Shown: in pieces, positions 34,036 through 49,100 of the stretch
Layout: each line of letters starts with the position of its first letter
Numbering within the stretch: position 1 is the first letter of the stretch
Assembly (NCBI GenBank): GCA_032164295.1
Contig: JAJHTX010000006.1
Span: 1,674,001-1,738,000, forward strand
Length of the DNA: 64,000 nt
From: Inonotus obliquus
Taxonomy: Eukaryota; Basidiomycota; Agaricomycetes; Hymenochaetales; Hymenochaetaceae
Direction of reading: 5' to 3'
The notes under the pieces: generated by a model
What the model was told of the DNA's origin: nothing
Database searches by the model: none
Seen by the model: the letters and a program-made list of their open reading frames with translations, nothing else
Position numbers and translations under genes: made by a program

Positions 34036-35661
34036 ATGTACGCGAAGCTCTTCTTCTCTGTCCTTGCCGTCTCGTTTGCGGCTCTCTTTGCGGTTCAGTC
34101 CGCAGAGGCCGTTAAGGGTCCGAAGATCACTCATAAGGTCTATTTCGACATCAAACATGGTGACGAAGACCTTGGACGAGGTAAGCTCTTTGAGTTCTTA
34201 TTGTTGAGTGTAAAATCCAATTTCTATTAATTGCCAGTGACCATGGGACTGTTCGGAGGAGTTCGTAGCTTTGTAACAAGTCTAGGTATTGAATCTCACG
34301 AACAGTTCCGCAGACTGTACCAAAGACGGCGGAGAACTTCCGTGCTCTTGCAACCGGTGTGAAAAAGGATGGAACTCCTCTTCCTGAAGGTATGGGATAC
34401 AAAGGCAGCAAATTCCACCGTGTCATCAAGAACTTCATGTATGTAACTCAATAGCAGTGCCATAGTTGTTTCTAACGTCTCTACTCTGTAGGATTCAAGG
34501 AGGTGACTTCAGTGAGCCTTTCCTTCCTGCATTACCGGAAGCTCCTTGTATTCAACATCTGGATAGCCAAGGGTGACGGAACTGGTGGAAAGGTATGTTT
34601 ACGCCAGAATACTCGATAATCTCTCCTTATGTTTCTCTCGTAGTCTATCTACGGGGACAGGTTTGCCGATGAGAACTTGTGGGATCCTTTCTTCAGATAT
34701 TCTTGGCAAAGTTTTCTTATTGGTGATTCTAGCAAACTCAAGCACACTGGTCCCGGCATTCTCTCGATGGCGAACGCAGGCAGGGACACTAACGGTAAGT
34801 GGAGGTACTATGAGCTTCCTTCGATGCTGACTTGTACTCTCACAGGCTCTCAATTTGTGCGTGAAAGGGTTTCCCAACTCTTTTTCTATATTATAAACTT
34901 TGCCTTACAGTTCATCTGCACTGTACAAACGAGCTGGCTCGATGGTCGCCACGTATGTTGTTTTCATCAACCGGTATGAAAGTGTACTTACGCTCTGGTT
35001 CTAGGTCGTATTCGGAAAGGTTATTGATGGCATGGATATCGTTTACGCAATCGGTATGTGTATTCGGTGATATATTACACTCTTAATCTAATATGCTCTC
35101 GTAGAGGACGTGAAGAAGGGTAGGAACGACAAGCCCGACGTGGACGTTATCATCGTCGACTCTGGTGAATTACCACTCGAGTTAGAGGTTGACGAGGACG
35201 GGAACCAGGTGCCTCTTCACGCCGAGCTCTGAGTCTAAGTGGCCTCAGTCTCGTTCTGTACCCCAAAAGCGCTCGTCACCAATACATTGTTTTCGTTGGA
35301 TCTTTTTTTATAGGGTGACATCGAAACGACTTCTGCGGTGACTGCGGAAGCAGAAGAAACAGAGCCCAAGTTCGGTGTTGCGACGACTTTGCCAGTTGCT
35401 AAGAATGTTCCCGCTGCAACGAAGGTTGCCGCTGATGATGCCGAGAAGGAAGTAGAGACACCTGAAGCTGATGAGGCTGAGATTGACGACACGAACGAGT
35501 CGTCGGGCTTCCGATATCTTTTCTTCGGTCTCATTGCTCTGGGTGTTCCTGCAGCTATCTTCATCTACTGCGGTGGACTCCAGCGGCTGAGACGGATCAT
35601 CAATAGGAACCCGGAGAGAGGCCAATATGAGAGAGTCCAAAATCAGGACTTAGAGAAGTAA
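34036..35661 (+). CDS. ER cyclophilin B, peptidyl-prolyl isomerase, with two possible C-termini
   Basis: Catalyses proline cis-trans isomerisation in the secretory pathway. A signal peptide ([20 protein letters not shown]) precedes the cyclophilin fold: [78 protein letters not shown]. The active-site residues F-H-R-V, Q-x-G-G and W-L-D-G-R-H are present. The gene is extremely fragmented. Exons: 34036-34180, 34238-34260, 34314-34438, 34492-34511, 34567-34592, 34644-34678, 34733-34794, 34846-34856, 34911-34952, 35005-35053 and 35105 onward. Reading on without further splicing ends at a TGA at 35232 (221 aa, ...PLHAEL). Removal of 35209-35313 instead joins in frame to 35314-35661 (329 aa) and adds an acidic linker, the membrane segment [21 protein letters not shown] and a basic tail. 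Confidence 0.93.
35209..35313 (+). promoter_or_regulatory. Optional last intron of the cyclophilin gene
   Basis: This 105-bp stretch starts GTGCCT and ends TTTTTTATAG. If retained, it adds VPLHAEL and a stop. If removed, the frame continues into a membrane anchor. Both outcomes give whole-codon totals (666 nt and 990 nt). Confidence 0.65.
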
Positions 35662-36332
35662 GAACACACAATCATTCATTCGTCGTTCCTTTCGTTTACC
35701 TGCTATCGCTCGTTCGGGAAACTAGAAGACAAGCTTAATTCGTGTAATATAACTTTACTTCTCTAGTTGAGCATACCGTCCGTCTCAGTCCTTATGTTCC
35801 TATAAGGAGTAACAGAAAACGCATCCTTGAGAATCACTATAGCAAATACAACACAAAGCAACAGGACAAAAAGGGCACTCAAGCTGAAGGGCTCTAGTGA
35901 TGCGGCTCAGCTGACGCCAGGAGTCACTTCTCGGCCGTATAACAATGGTCAGAATCTCTCGACGTTATGTAAAAGAAGAGGCGAAACATACGATACTGCA
36001 CATACCTATGTGGCAAAGGTCAATTCAGTTAATTGTAATTTTATTTTATGCTTCGGAATCGTGCTATAGAGTCGGAAACGAAGGAGGCGTAATTAAGATG
36101 TCAAGTGGAGGCGCTTGGGAGGTGAAGAGTAGTATTGTAGTCGGTTCCTCTTGTTCGGCCTGCGTTCATGCTTCTAGAGGATATCTTGGAGAATAGGGAA
36201 TGAGATTGTACATATGTAACATGTACATTCTGAAGGGTTTCAGTGATTCACATAGATGCGATGTATTTAATTCAACTAGAACATACTCAGCGAGACTACT
36301 AACCAACTTTACTCATAATGAATTTACAACTT
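35662..36332. other. Intergenic gap, convergent 3' ends
   Basis: This gap lies between the 3' ends of the cyclophilin and NmrA-like genes. Only short frames occur and none looks coding. Confidence 0.6.
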
Positions 36333-37672
36333 CTACTTCTGCCCACTGGCATCCACTCCCGCCTTTATTTTCTCAAGCGCCTCCGGGTTAAGACTCAGAT
36401 AACCATGATCCTCAACTCCCTTCAGCAACTTCGAATCAAGATTAGGATAATTATTTGCGCGCATCCAACTTTCAAGGGTGTCTCCGTTGGGATTGATAGA
36501 ACGAATCCACTTCATATCGCGTTTGATAATGTCGTCGCGCCACATTCTCCAGAACGCCCTATACCATACAAGGGTGTTAGATTTGTAGCGAGAAAGGGTT
36601 GGAAAAGCCTCTCACGAGAAATTATCCTTCCACGTTGTCCCACCTTTCACATCAGCAGCCACATCCCGATCTGTGTTCAGAAAATTTCCCACCCACTCCT
36701 CAACACTCTGTCTAACAAACACTGCCTTCAACCCAGTGACTCTCTTAAATGTCTCCACAAGGCCTTCCTTTCCATCCCAGCCCACGAGCTGACTAGCAAC
36801 CTCGAGATCCAGACCAGAAGTTTCAACACGATGATCAAACACATATCTGGCAAAGAATCCTAAGTCGCGTAGAGAAATCATTGGGACGCGTCCGTCACCG
36901 ATTGGAGAAGCGAAGACGTATGTCCCATCGGTACGTTGCGCTAGAGGAGCGAACATAGGCTACAATTGAACAAGGAAACATTAGTAATGCCAGGTTGCTT
37001 TGATAACTAATGCTTACGATTCTCAGCATATCCATGTATGGACCCGTAGTAACCACACTCCACACCATCCCATCCACGTTCGTCGTATCCGAAGGCTGAG
37101 CTTTCATCCAATCCGCAACGCGACCTTTACCATCATAATGTTCCACTTTATACTCGGGACTATATTTCGTTATCTACACGAACGCGATGATGCGTTAACC
37201 CAGACTAAACACGGTTGTTACCGCAGATAGTATTGTTTCATACCTTGGAGACATAATCAAGGTTACTCCAAACGTAATGCCTGACACTCCCAACTTGTTT
37301 TGCAAGCTCAAAGATACGTATCCCAGCAAAGACCTCTCGAGTCTCGCCAACGGTGAAACCATCCGTATTGGCCCAGACACCATATGCGCCTTTCAGAGCT
37401 GTGAAGACTGTTGGAAAATCCTCAAATGAACCTGGGGACGATGTTAAATCCTCACTGAAGGAAACAATAAAAGCGGATATCTCACCTTTAACACATTCAA
37501 CGCCCTTTGTCTTCAGCTCCTGTGCGCGCTTAGATTCAGGATTGCGCGTCAGTACCCGAACGGCGTATGGAGAGGGACTACCATCCGCGCTTGAGGCGAG
37601 CAAAGCGTCGATGACGGCTATTCCCTGCGCTCCTGTTGCTCCAAGGACCAGGATAAGCTTCTTTCCAGACAT
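36333..37672 (-). CDS. NmrA-like NAD(P)-binding protein
   Basis: The start MSGKKLILVLGATGAQGIAVIDALL holds the Rossmann GATGAQG dinucleotide-binding loop directly after the N-terminus. Continuing exons give YAVRVLTRNPESKRAQEL, FPTVFTALKGAYGVWANTD, VRHYVWSNLDYVSK and the C-terminal region with YVFASPIGDGRVPMISLRDLGFFARYVFD. All are typical of the NmrA/HSCARG branch of atypical short-chain dehydrogenases, which often sense NADP(H) rather than catalyse. The end is KIKAGVDASGQK. About four introns are inferred. An in-frame ATG 63 bp upstream (37735) would add 21 residues, but the downstream ATG sits right at the fold. The role is unknown. Confidence 0.85.
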
Positions 37673-38510
37673 TATAAATCGACTATTTCTTCCAGTGAAG
37701 TTGAGTACTGTCGAATATTGATGCCAGTTCAACAAGCATTCTACTCGTATTTAAAGCTTTCAGTCCATCTCATAGCCAACCCGCCAAATGGTGGGCTGTA
37801 AGATTACCTCGGCCAGATGGCGCAAGCCCGGGCATTAATATTGTCCTTGACCAGTCAGCAATGGAGCTCGGTGGACTGACATTGCAGATTCTCGGTACTA
37901 CACACGACCCATCTTGTCATTAGCCCAGAGACCGCTGCAGCAAGCTGCAAGATAAAGCGTTGAAAAGGGACGCCGAAGACCGAGGGCGTATAGCTTTATA
38001 AGCACTCAACAACATAAGAGACACAGGCAAGTGACCCAAGCTTTGGATGACTAAAGCTGTCTTGTCTTGGTTCTAAGCTTGCGCCAGCTCTGTAAGCGCC
38101 TCAAAAAAGGTTAGCATCCGTCTGTGAAGAACGACAAATCATCAAACGAAACGAAATAAACCGACAAATATACCCGTTCAACCATAAAATCACCACGTCT
38201 TGCTACAACGTGTGATGACTTGTAAATAGTGCACTATCACGATTGCAAGGTATCTTGTACATCATGGAGCATGTGGAGGAAGCAGTGGAGATGAAAAAGA
38301 AAAGTATCGCCAATACGCCAGCATACTCAAGCGCACGAGGAACAAAAGCACGTATCATGGGTTTCGATCGAATCGGGTGCTTAATGTTGTCAAAAAAGGG
38401 AGAGACAAGATTCGAGGGAGGAAAAAGGAAGGAAAAAGTACGGAAGAGATATAATTATCAGATTCAATACGCGATGCCAGTCCAGAATGTTGCGCGCAGT
38501 CAACTACCAC
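37673..38510. other. Intergenic gap, 0.8 kb
   Basis: This gap lies between the 5' end of the NmrA-like gene and the 3' end of YAK1. The frame at 38243-38677 overlaps the YAK1 end on the other strand and is not convincing. Confidence 0.6.
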
Positions 38511-42823
<4,313 letters not shown>

Positions 42824-43151
42824 AATAGCCCAGGTAAAGCCAGCGTCGGTCACGGGGTTGGAATGACAACCAACGAGCGAAACGTTAAATATTTTCGTGA
42901 AACAGCCAGGACGAAATGGCGTCGGGAGGAGTGTCGAGGAACGCGACTTGACGCTGGGTGTGAGTGGACGAGAGATGAACGAGTTGAACGACGGAAATGG
43001 CCCAGGATGGATGGATGAGCAGAGGGAGTGAGTGACACGCACGTCAGCACATCAGTAACGTCCCGTGGTAAAGGGCTTTTATTATTATATTATCATTTAT
43101 TTGCTCATTTATCTACACAAAATCGATAACAAGAAATTCGACGCATATAGC
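42824..43151. other. YAK1 upstream gap
   Basis: This gap is 328 bp between the YAK1 start and the 3' end of the next gene. It contains a T/A-rich stretch at 43075-43110. No gene is seen. Confidence 0.6.
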
Positions 43152-43668
43152 CTATTGTTCGAGCTCTCTCAATGTCTGTACTACCCTCTTTTCAGCTTCG
43201 GCTGCAAGTTTGGGTCCATGCCCCATGGAGAGAAACGTTGGCGGCATATCAACCGACAGAAACATTTGCTTCCTAAACCGTCGTGCTGTTGATATCAGCC
43301 GCACTATATCCCCACGACAGTTGAGAATATTCACCGAGTCTTTGGGCCATTGGTAAAGCCAAGTCTGAAGTAGAAGCTCGCACAAGCGATGTCCCAGAAG
43401 GTGGTACACCATCCTTCATTGTCAATAGAACTTTATAAGCCACCTAATCGATCAGGAGCTGAAAAGAACGTACAGAAACGGGTGGCATAGCACACGCCCA
43501 ATCTCTACTTAAGCTGCCATTTTGAGGCGCACTTTCAGCCTCCTCGCGCCGAGTGCTCGTCGGTCCAACCCAAATCATGTACGAGTCGACGAGCTGCGTT
43601 ACTTGCACGACGATGGCGGGAGATGCGTCGTCGAGAGGCTCGAAATATTTTACTTGAGATTGAATCAT
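43152..43668 (-). CDS. Proteasome assembly chaperone 4-like protein
   Basis: Three exons are inferred: 43668-43474, 43413-43335 and 43285-43152, total 408 nt and 135 aa. Features: MIQSQVKYFEPLDDASPAIVVQVTQLVDSYMIWVGPT, WACAMPPVS, PPSGTSLVRASTSDLALPMAQRL, then ARRFRKQMFLSVDMPPTF and a C-terminal helix. This pattern and length fit PAC4/PSMG4 (yeast Poc4), a helper in 20S proteasome alpha-ring assembly. The first intron acceptor (AATGAAG) was chosen because the alternative nearby TAG would leave an intron of only 30 bp. Family assignment rests on recognition of the MAQRL and VDSYMIWVG blocks. Confidence 0.72.
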
Positions 43669-43827
43669 GGTGGTACAAGGCTTGGCTGTTCGGTTAGGGC
43701 TGGAGCCGGTTGTCCCATGCTCTCGTCTACAAACGCTCTCCTCCACCACTGTCATCACAGCGACACTGCCCCTCCTCCTAATCGCTAAGCTGATCTACAT
43801 GATTTCCTCATAATCGCAGTACTGCGG
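43669..43827. promoter_or_regulatory. Shared divergent promoter region
   Basis: The start codons of the PAC4-like gene and the 693-aa gene face away from each other over 159 bp, so the two transcripts must share upstream DNA. Confidence 0.45.
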
Positions 43828-46195
43828 ATGAGTTCAACAGCGACCCCTGACTCTCAGTCACGTCAGGCAAACTATAACCCCACTGGCAACTTTCAGGTCC
43901 ACTCAGCGGGCTGCATCAAGAATGGCCGAGCAATCTGTGTATGTGACAGACCAGCAAGTAGGCTCATAAGCAGGTCAGTCGAATCTATTAGTACTGGTGT
44001 GCGTCTATTAACCCGTTTCTCTTATTAGGACTCAGAAGAATCCAGGAAGGTTCGCTGTGCCACCCTCGATCACATTTTGCTCCCGCGTCTAACACCAAAT
44101 ATTCACTCTTTTCGCGGATTCACCTTTTGCTACCCATTTCTAGAGCTTTCTACAGCTGTGCTCATGGAAATTGCAGATTCTGGAGTGCGTATGCATCACC
44201 ATCATTCTTTGCCTGATCTCGATTTGTCCTTGGGCTGACAGATCCCCCTCCTCGCCACCCTACTTATAGGATGGGAAGATGAACTACTCGCCGCGGGCCT
44301 GATTCCTCCTACAGACGATAAACCAGCCCCTCCTAAGACTCCGCAGTCATCCCCCCGAGGTATTTTCAGTGGAAACGCAAACGCCAATACCTTATCTAGC
44401 CCTCAATCAGCCAAACGAAGCTACGCACGCATGTCAACAGGCGGTTCCCGTCATGTTCCTCATTCCGTTGGAGGAACGGGGGGCTCGGCAAGGGCTAAGA
44501 CGCAACTGTCTGATGAAGCAAAGCTCGCTGAGAAGAAGCGTCGAGAAGCTGAGATACAAGCTGCCTTGGATAAGATGAAGGCAGAGGACGACGAGGAGAA
44601 CATGAATGGATTCGATGAATCAGACTTGGATGTGGGAGTAGATGTAGATGCGCAGGTTGGGAACGCGGGTGGAAATGCTGAGGATGAAAGAGGACTCTTT
44701 CACCCTGACTACGCTTCAAGCGATGAAGAACAAATTGAGGGGTCTGGTTTGCCTGCGAGCAAAAAGACACGCCTGACGACTGTCAAGACCGAGGAGCTTG
44801 ATAGTGGGGTGACGCCATTTCCCCCTTTCCCTCAGTCTCTGTCACAAACACAACGTCAGCCTCAAGAACAAACGCCCGCGCCTAGTACGCCACCACCTCG
44901 CCCAATCACATTCACCTCAATTCAACTTCCAACTCCTTCACAGACAGTGGAGCGCAGGAGAGCAGTGGATACGGACGTTGATGATCTCTACGCGGATTCC
45001 GAGTCTGTTCCTCCCTCGCCAACATCCTTCACGAAGGGTGGACAGCGTGCAAGGGAGAAGGAACAGAAACTCCTGTCCAACAGCGGCGTTAGAGACGCAG
45101 GCGTCTCTACTTCGAGCTTAGCACCCTTGAATAAGGGCAAAGTATCGGAAGTGGAAGAGTTCTCCTGTGAATCAAGCACCAATACTGGTACTAATGCCAA
45201 CGCCAACGCCATCGATGGAAATCTATTGCAGATGGAAGTGGACCCGGAACGACAGACACAGGCGACTGCTAAAAGCACAGCGAACGTCGGTCCATTTTCC
45301 AAGTTCTTTCGTGGACTGTCTCGCGTGTTGACGGCTCCCACTTCTGTACAGAACCCTCGAAGCCAGGCCTCGTGCCAGTCCGCTCTAGTTGATACCCATG
45401 TGCCGAACTCTGGTTCAGCTGAGAGTCAAGAGCAGGAACGTGAACGTGAGCGCAGGTCTGAAGATTTCGCAATTCAGCTGGCTTCAACCATCGAGCGTGC
45501 AAACTCAAGTCCTCGAACCCCATTGTCCAATCTTCGTTCTAGCCATGCTCGGAGTCTTAACAAAGCCCAAAACAGCGCCCGCAATAGTAAAGAACTACGA
45601 AGAAGCACCAGCATCTGCAGCGGCTTATCCTCATCCTGGATACCTGTTCCGCCTCTTATCACACCTCCTATTTCCACACTTCATGAGCAACAGAAGGACA
45701 CCCAGACACCCAGCCATCCCACTCGCTTGCCCTCTCCCTCATCCGCCCTCGTCGCTCTCCTCTCCAAAATGACTGAACACCAAGCTGCTCTTCAAACAGC
45801 TGCATCAAACATGGCTGCTCAACAAATGACGTTCCAAGCTGCTGTGCATGATTTTATGGCTGAGTATGATAAGCTGGATAGGAGGGTTAAGGAACTGGAA
45901 GGAGTTGTTCAAGGAAAAGAGAGGGAGAATGCTGGGTTGACTGGGATAGTTGATGAGTAAGTTTCATTTTCTCTTCTTGTGCTATTTCCCTTTTCTTTGT
46001 CTTTGTGGATCAGATAAGCTGACAACGGTGCTTATTTCGTAGATTGAGAAAACGGAACGCAGAGTGAGTTTACGAGTTACTTTTACCTCCTGGGTTAATC
46101 ACTGATTTTTGTTTAGGCTTGAGGCATTCCACCATGGACTTGAACAGCTCTTTCAATCAGGCAGCCCTACTAGTGTGAGGCGAACGCCACCGTAA
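43828..46195 (+). CDS. Unknown 693-aa disordered protein with C-terminal coiled coil
   Basis: I do not recognise a family. Five exons are inferred: 43828-43938, 44029-44184, 44242-45956, 46043-46063 and 46117-46195, total 2082 nt. The N-terminal 110 residues look ordered (GNFQVHSAGCIKNGRAICDSEESRKV, then TFCYPFLELSTAVLMEIADSGIPLLATLLIGWEDELLAAGLIPP). A very long middle is rich in Ser, Pro, Thr, Gln and acidic patches, with a possible nuclear signal ASKKTRL. The C-terminal 90 residues contain a coiled coil: MTEHQAALQTAASNMAAQQ followed by YDKLDRRVKELEGVV and ELRKRNAELEAF. A frame that stops at 45960 would end just after a clear GTAAGT donor, so splicing on through a 21-nt exon is preferred. 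A scaffold or regulatory role is possible but not shown. Confidence 0.7.
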
Positions 46196-49100
46196 ACCTG
46201 ACGGCTAAGAGCCGCTACAATCTGCTTGGCTTAACTTCACTTCTCGTCATGTATCGATCACATCTATCGCGTCGCTTTCAAATTTGCTGTCATCCGGTCC
46301 TTCCTGTTCAAACATCTTCTATTGGGCTCACTCGAGCATATCCGTCATCGCAGTGCTTCAAGTTTCTACCCTTCTTCCTACCGTTCACTGTTACAATCTG
46401 GCTTCTGTTTATTATTGCGACCACATTCTTACTATTCATACTCTTCTCTCTGCACATCCCAAGATGCCTCATAGTATTCCCCCCATCAGCGCCCAAGACT
46501 CTTCGTCGATACACCTCCTAGCACCCTACATTTTCGATTCTTAAACAACAGGATTCAGTGTCAGATTCAGTGCCAATCCCCACTGCGTCATCAACCTACC
46601 TTTTCCGTTTCCCGGTATCATAGTTGCTTTTTTTTCTCGATTTGTCGTAGATTGGCTGTAATTACTAGTTTGTTCGTGCTTTTATTCGAGTTACTTTTCA
46701 GACCTTTACATATTTCGCTATCCTGTGTAGTGAGTTTCCTTCCTTGGTTATTAACTTCCGGGCCGTCCTTTGGACTCTGCTCGTTCTCTTGCTCGGTTGG
46801 GATCAAAGCTTGTCAAGCCTGGATATAATATAGTGAGTCACTGTGGTTGTATACTCTGTTAAAGCATTGCTGATGCCGGTGATAATGGACTTTGGACTAG
46901 GCGTTGCTGTGTGGGACGCTTACTCTTGTCGTTCCGGCCTGGTTACTAGACTCGATCACGACCAGCGCACTCGAGTTCTTCGAGCAGGCAAAATACCCTT
47001 TGAGTTTTCCCGCCAGTGGCAGGAGTGGTCCTGGTGCTAGTGAATGTAACACAACTCCTCGTGCAATCATTCTTTCCTGGCACCCTTCTCGGATATTCCG
47101 TGTCTTGACATGAGGAAAAGTTGTTGCATTTGCATATCACATTCCACGCTGATACTAACTGTCACTAACTGCAGTAGTGTCATTATCTCATGTTGAGGAT
47201 ACTGGATCATCTGCCGTCTAAGCAAGCTGGAGCTGGGGGCCTCCCGGCATGGAATCAAGCGAAGCCCCTCAATACGGTCTTCTCGGTCAAACAACTCAAG
47301 CTCCCCTATCCTGAGGCAATTCCTTTATATCTTCTGGCCCTTGTGCCCTCGTATACTTATCCTTATCGCAATGGCGTTTCCGTGGTCCGGCGTGCTCTGA
47401 TGTTATCACTGGGCAACTGGTTTTATTTGTCCATTACTCCATCTAGTAACATCTTTTCCAGGCGTCCCCTGTTCAACTTTGGGGATTCGAATGTCATCAT
47501 CTCCGTGCGCCGTCCATACCTCTGTCAGTTCTCAAAACCGCCTCAGCACCATTCGACTTGAGTTTGTTTCTCTATTGCTTTTATCCACTCATTCAATTTC
47601 CTAGCTGGTCTTGTTTACACTGCATCCCGCTTAACCTACTGGCCCTAGGCCTCGCACAGCCCGATAAGGTACGTCCATACACGTACACAGTTCATCCAGT
47701 TGCGGGTGCTTATGTCTCGTTACCAGCTTTTTGTCTAATTTGGTGCGTTCGTGCTGAACGGGGAGGCTAGATGATGAGTGAACACCTACATCTAACCGAA
47801 GACAGCAACCCCCTCACCTTTTTTGTACGCCAATGCGAATTCTTGTGCTTTCCTGGATCCGATCGTCACCACAAGGGTTCGTCTAAATTTCTGTTTGATT
47901 GCTCCTGAGAAGCAACTTGAAGAAGGTTGGCTTCCTTCTTGCTTTCTACTCTACCACTTTCCACGAGGCGTCGTTGACAATCTTATTTTTCTCGTATAGG
48001 ATCAAACCTGTTAACCCCTCGGATGGGGCAAGTAAATGACGAATCGAAACTGGAACGTAACCAAAGAAGTATGTATGGGTGTTCTAAGTACTCTGCAACG
48101 CGGCCACCACGAATACCGAGTCAGTCGAGTTTGTCTGATCTGCTATGGATATTTCAATTCTGTCGAGTCCAATTCCAGATTCGTTACCCTGACAATGCCG
48201 TCTGTTGTTCTATTGTCAGGCCTTTGTCGTTGGATTTCGCTGGGCGCCCATATCCCCTTCCCCCTCCTTCAGGCATCTCCGCGCAATCCGGGATGGTTGG
48301 AAAAATTAATGTGCGACAGTATCCAGCTTGTGTCAACTCTGGATGAAGGAGGATCTTTTACTTTTCCCAGAGTCGCATTGTTTCCTGCCTGATTTTCACT
48401 TGTTTACTTCCCGCTTTTGATGGCCTCCAGATAGGAAAGATTTGGAAAGTCGTTCCTTGCTGACTGACATCGACAAATTCGGTACGCCTTAGTTGCTTCA
48501 TTCACGCTCGTCTTGCGTTACTGATAATTTTCTTTGTATGCTTTGCCTTGTTATTCGATTACAATACGCTGGTTATCTCCAATGACAACTGGGATGATTA
48601 TCACGGTAGTTCGTATCACCGTGTTTCCCTCCCTCTGAATCTGATGTGACCCCGGAAATCATCTGTTCTGCAATCTCTTTGAATACGCCCAGATGGAGAA
48701 GGCTTTGGTGCTTTTACTCGAGTACACATATTTGACCCCTATACGATAGGATTAATTGAATCCATCGATAGGATGGTCTCACCTTCGTGGAACGATTTCG
48801 CGTGTCTCCGTCATTTCCCTTCAAAACGGACCAAGACTAAAACGGAGGAGCATCGCGGTCTTCATCAGTCAGGTATTCAGACCACCCAACTCAAAAAAAT
48901 GTGGCTTGAGGAACGCCGTGGCTCACTTCCTATCTAACCATTCATGAGTCATTCCAAAAGAGGGCGGAGATATATTTGTACTGAATCACTCTTAATTTCA
49001 TCTTGTCAAGATCTCCGATACCGCCGTGTCACACTCCCAGTGTTATGGCGAGCACATGAAGCTCTTTTCAACACGCAAATTGGCTGACGACCATGCCTAG

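Noticed and set aside
43444..43473. 30-bp intron in the PAC4-like gene using the nearest TAG
   Set aside because: Too short for splicing. A 60-bp intron ending at 43414 keeps the frame and fits local intron size.
45957..45960. Stop of the 693-aa gene at 45960
   Set aside because: The stop overlaps a strong GTAAGT donor, and two further in-frame exons extend the coiled coil.
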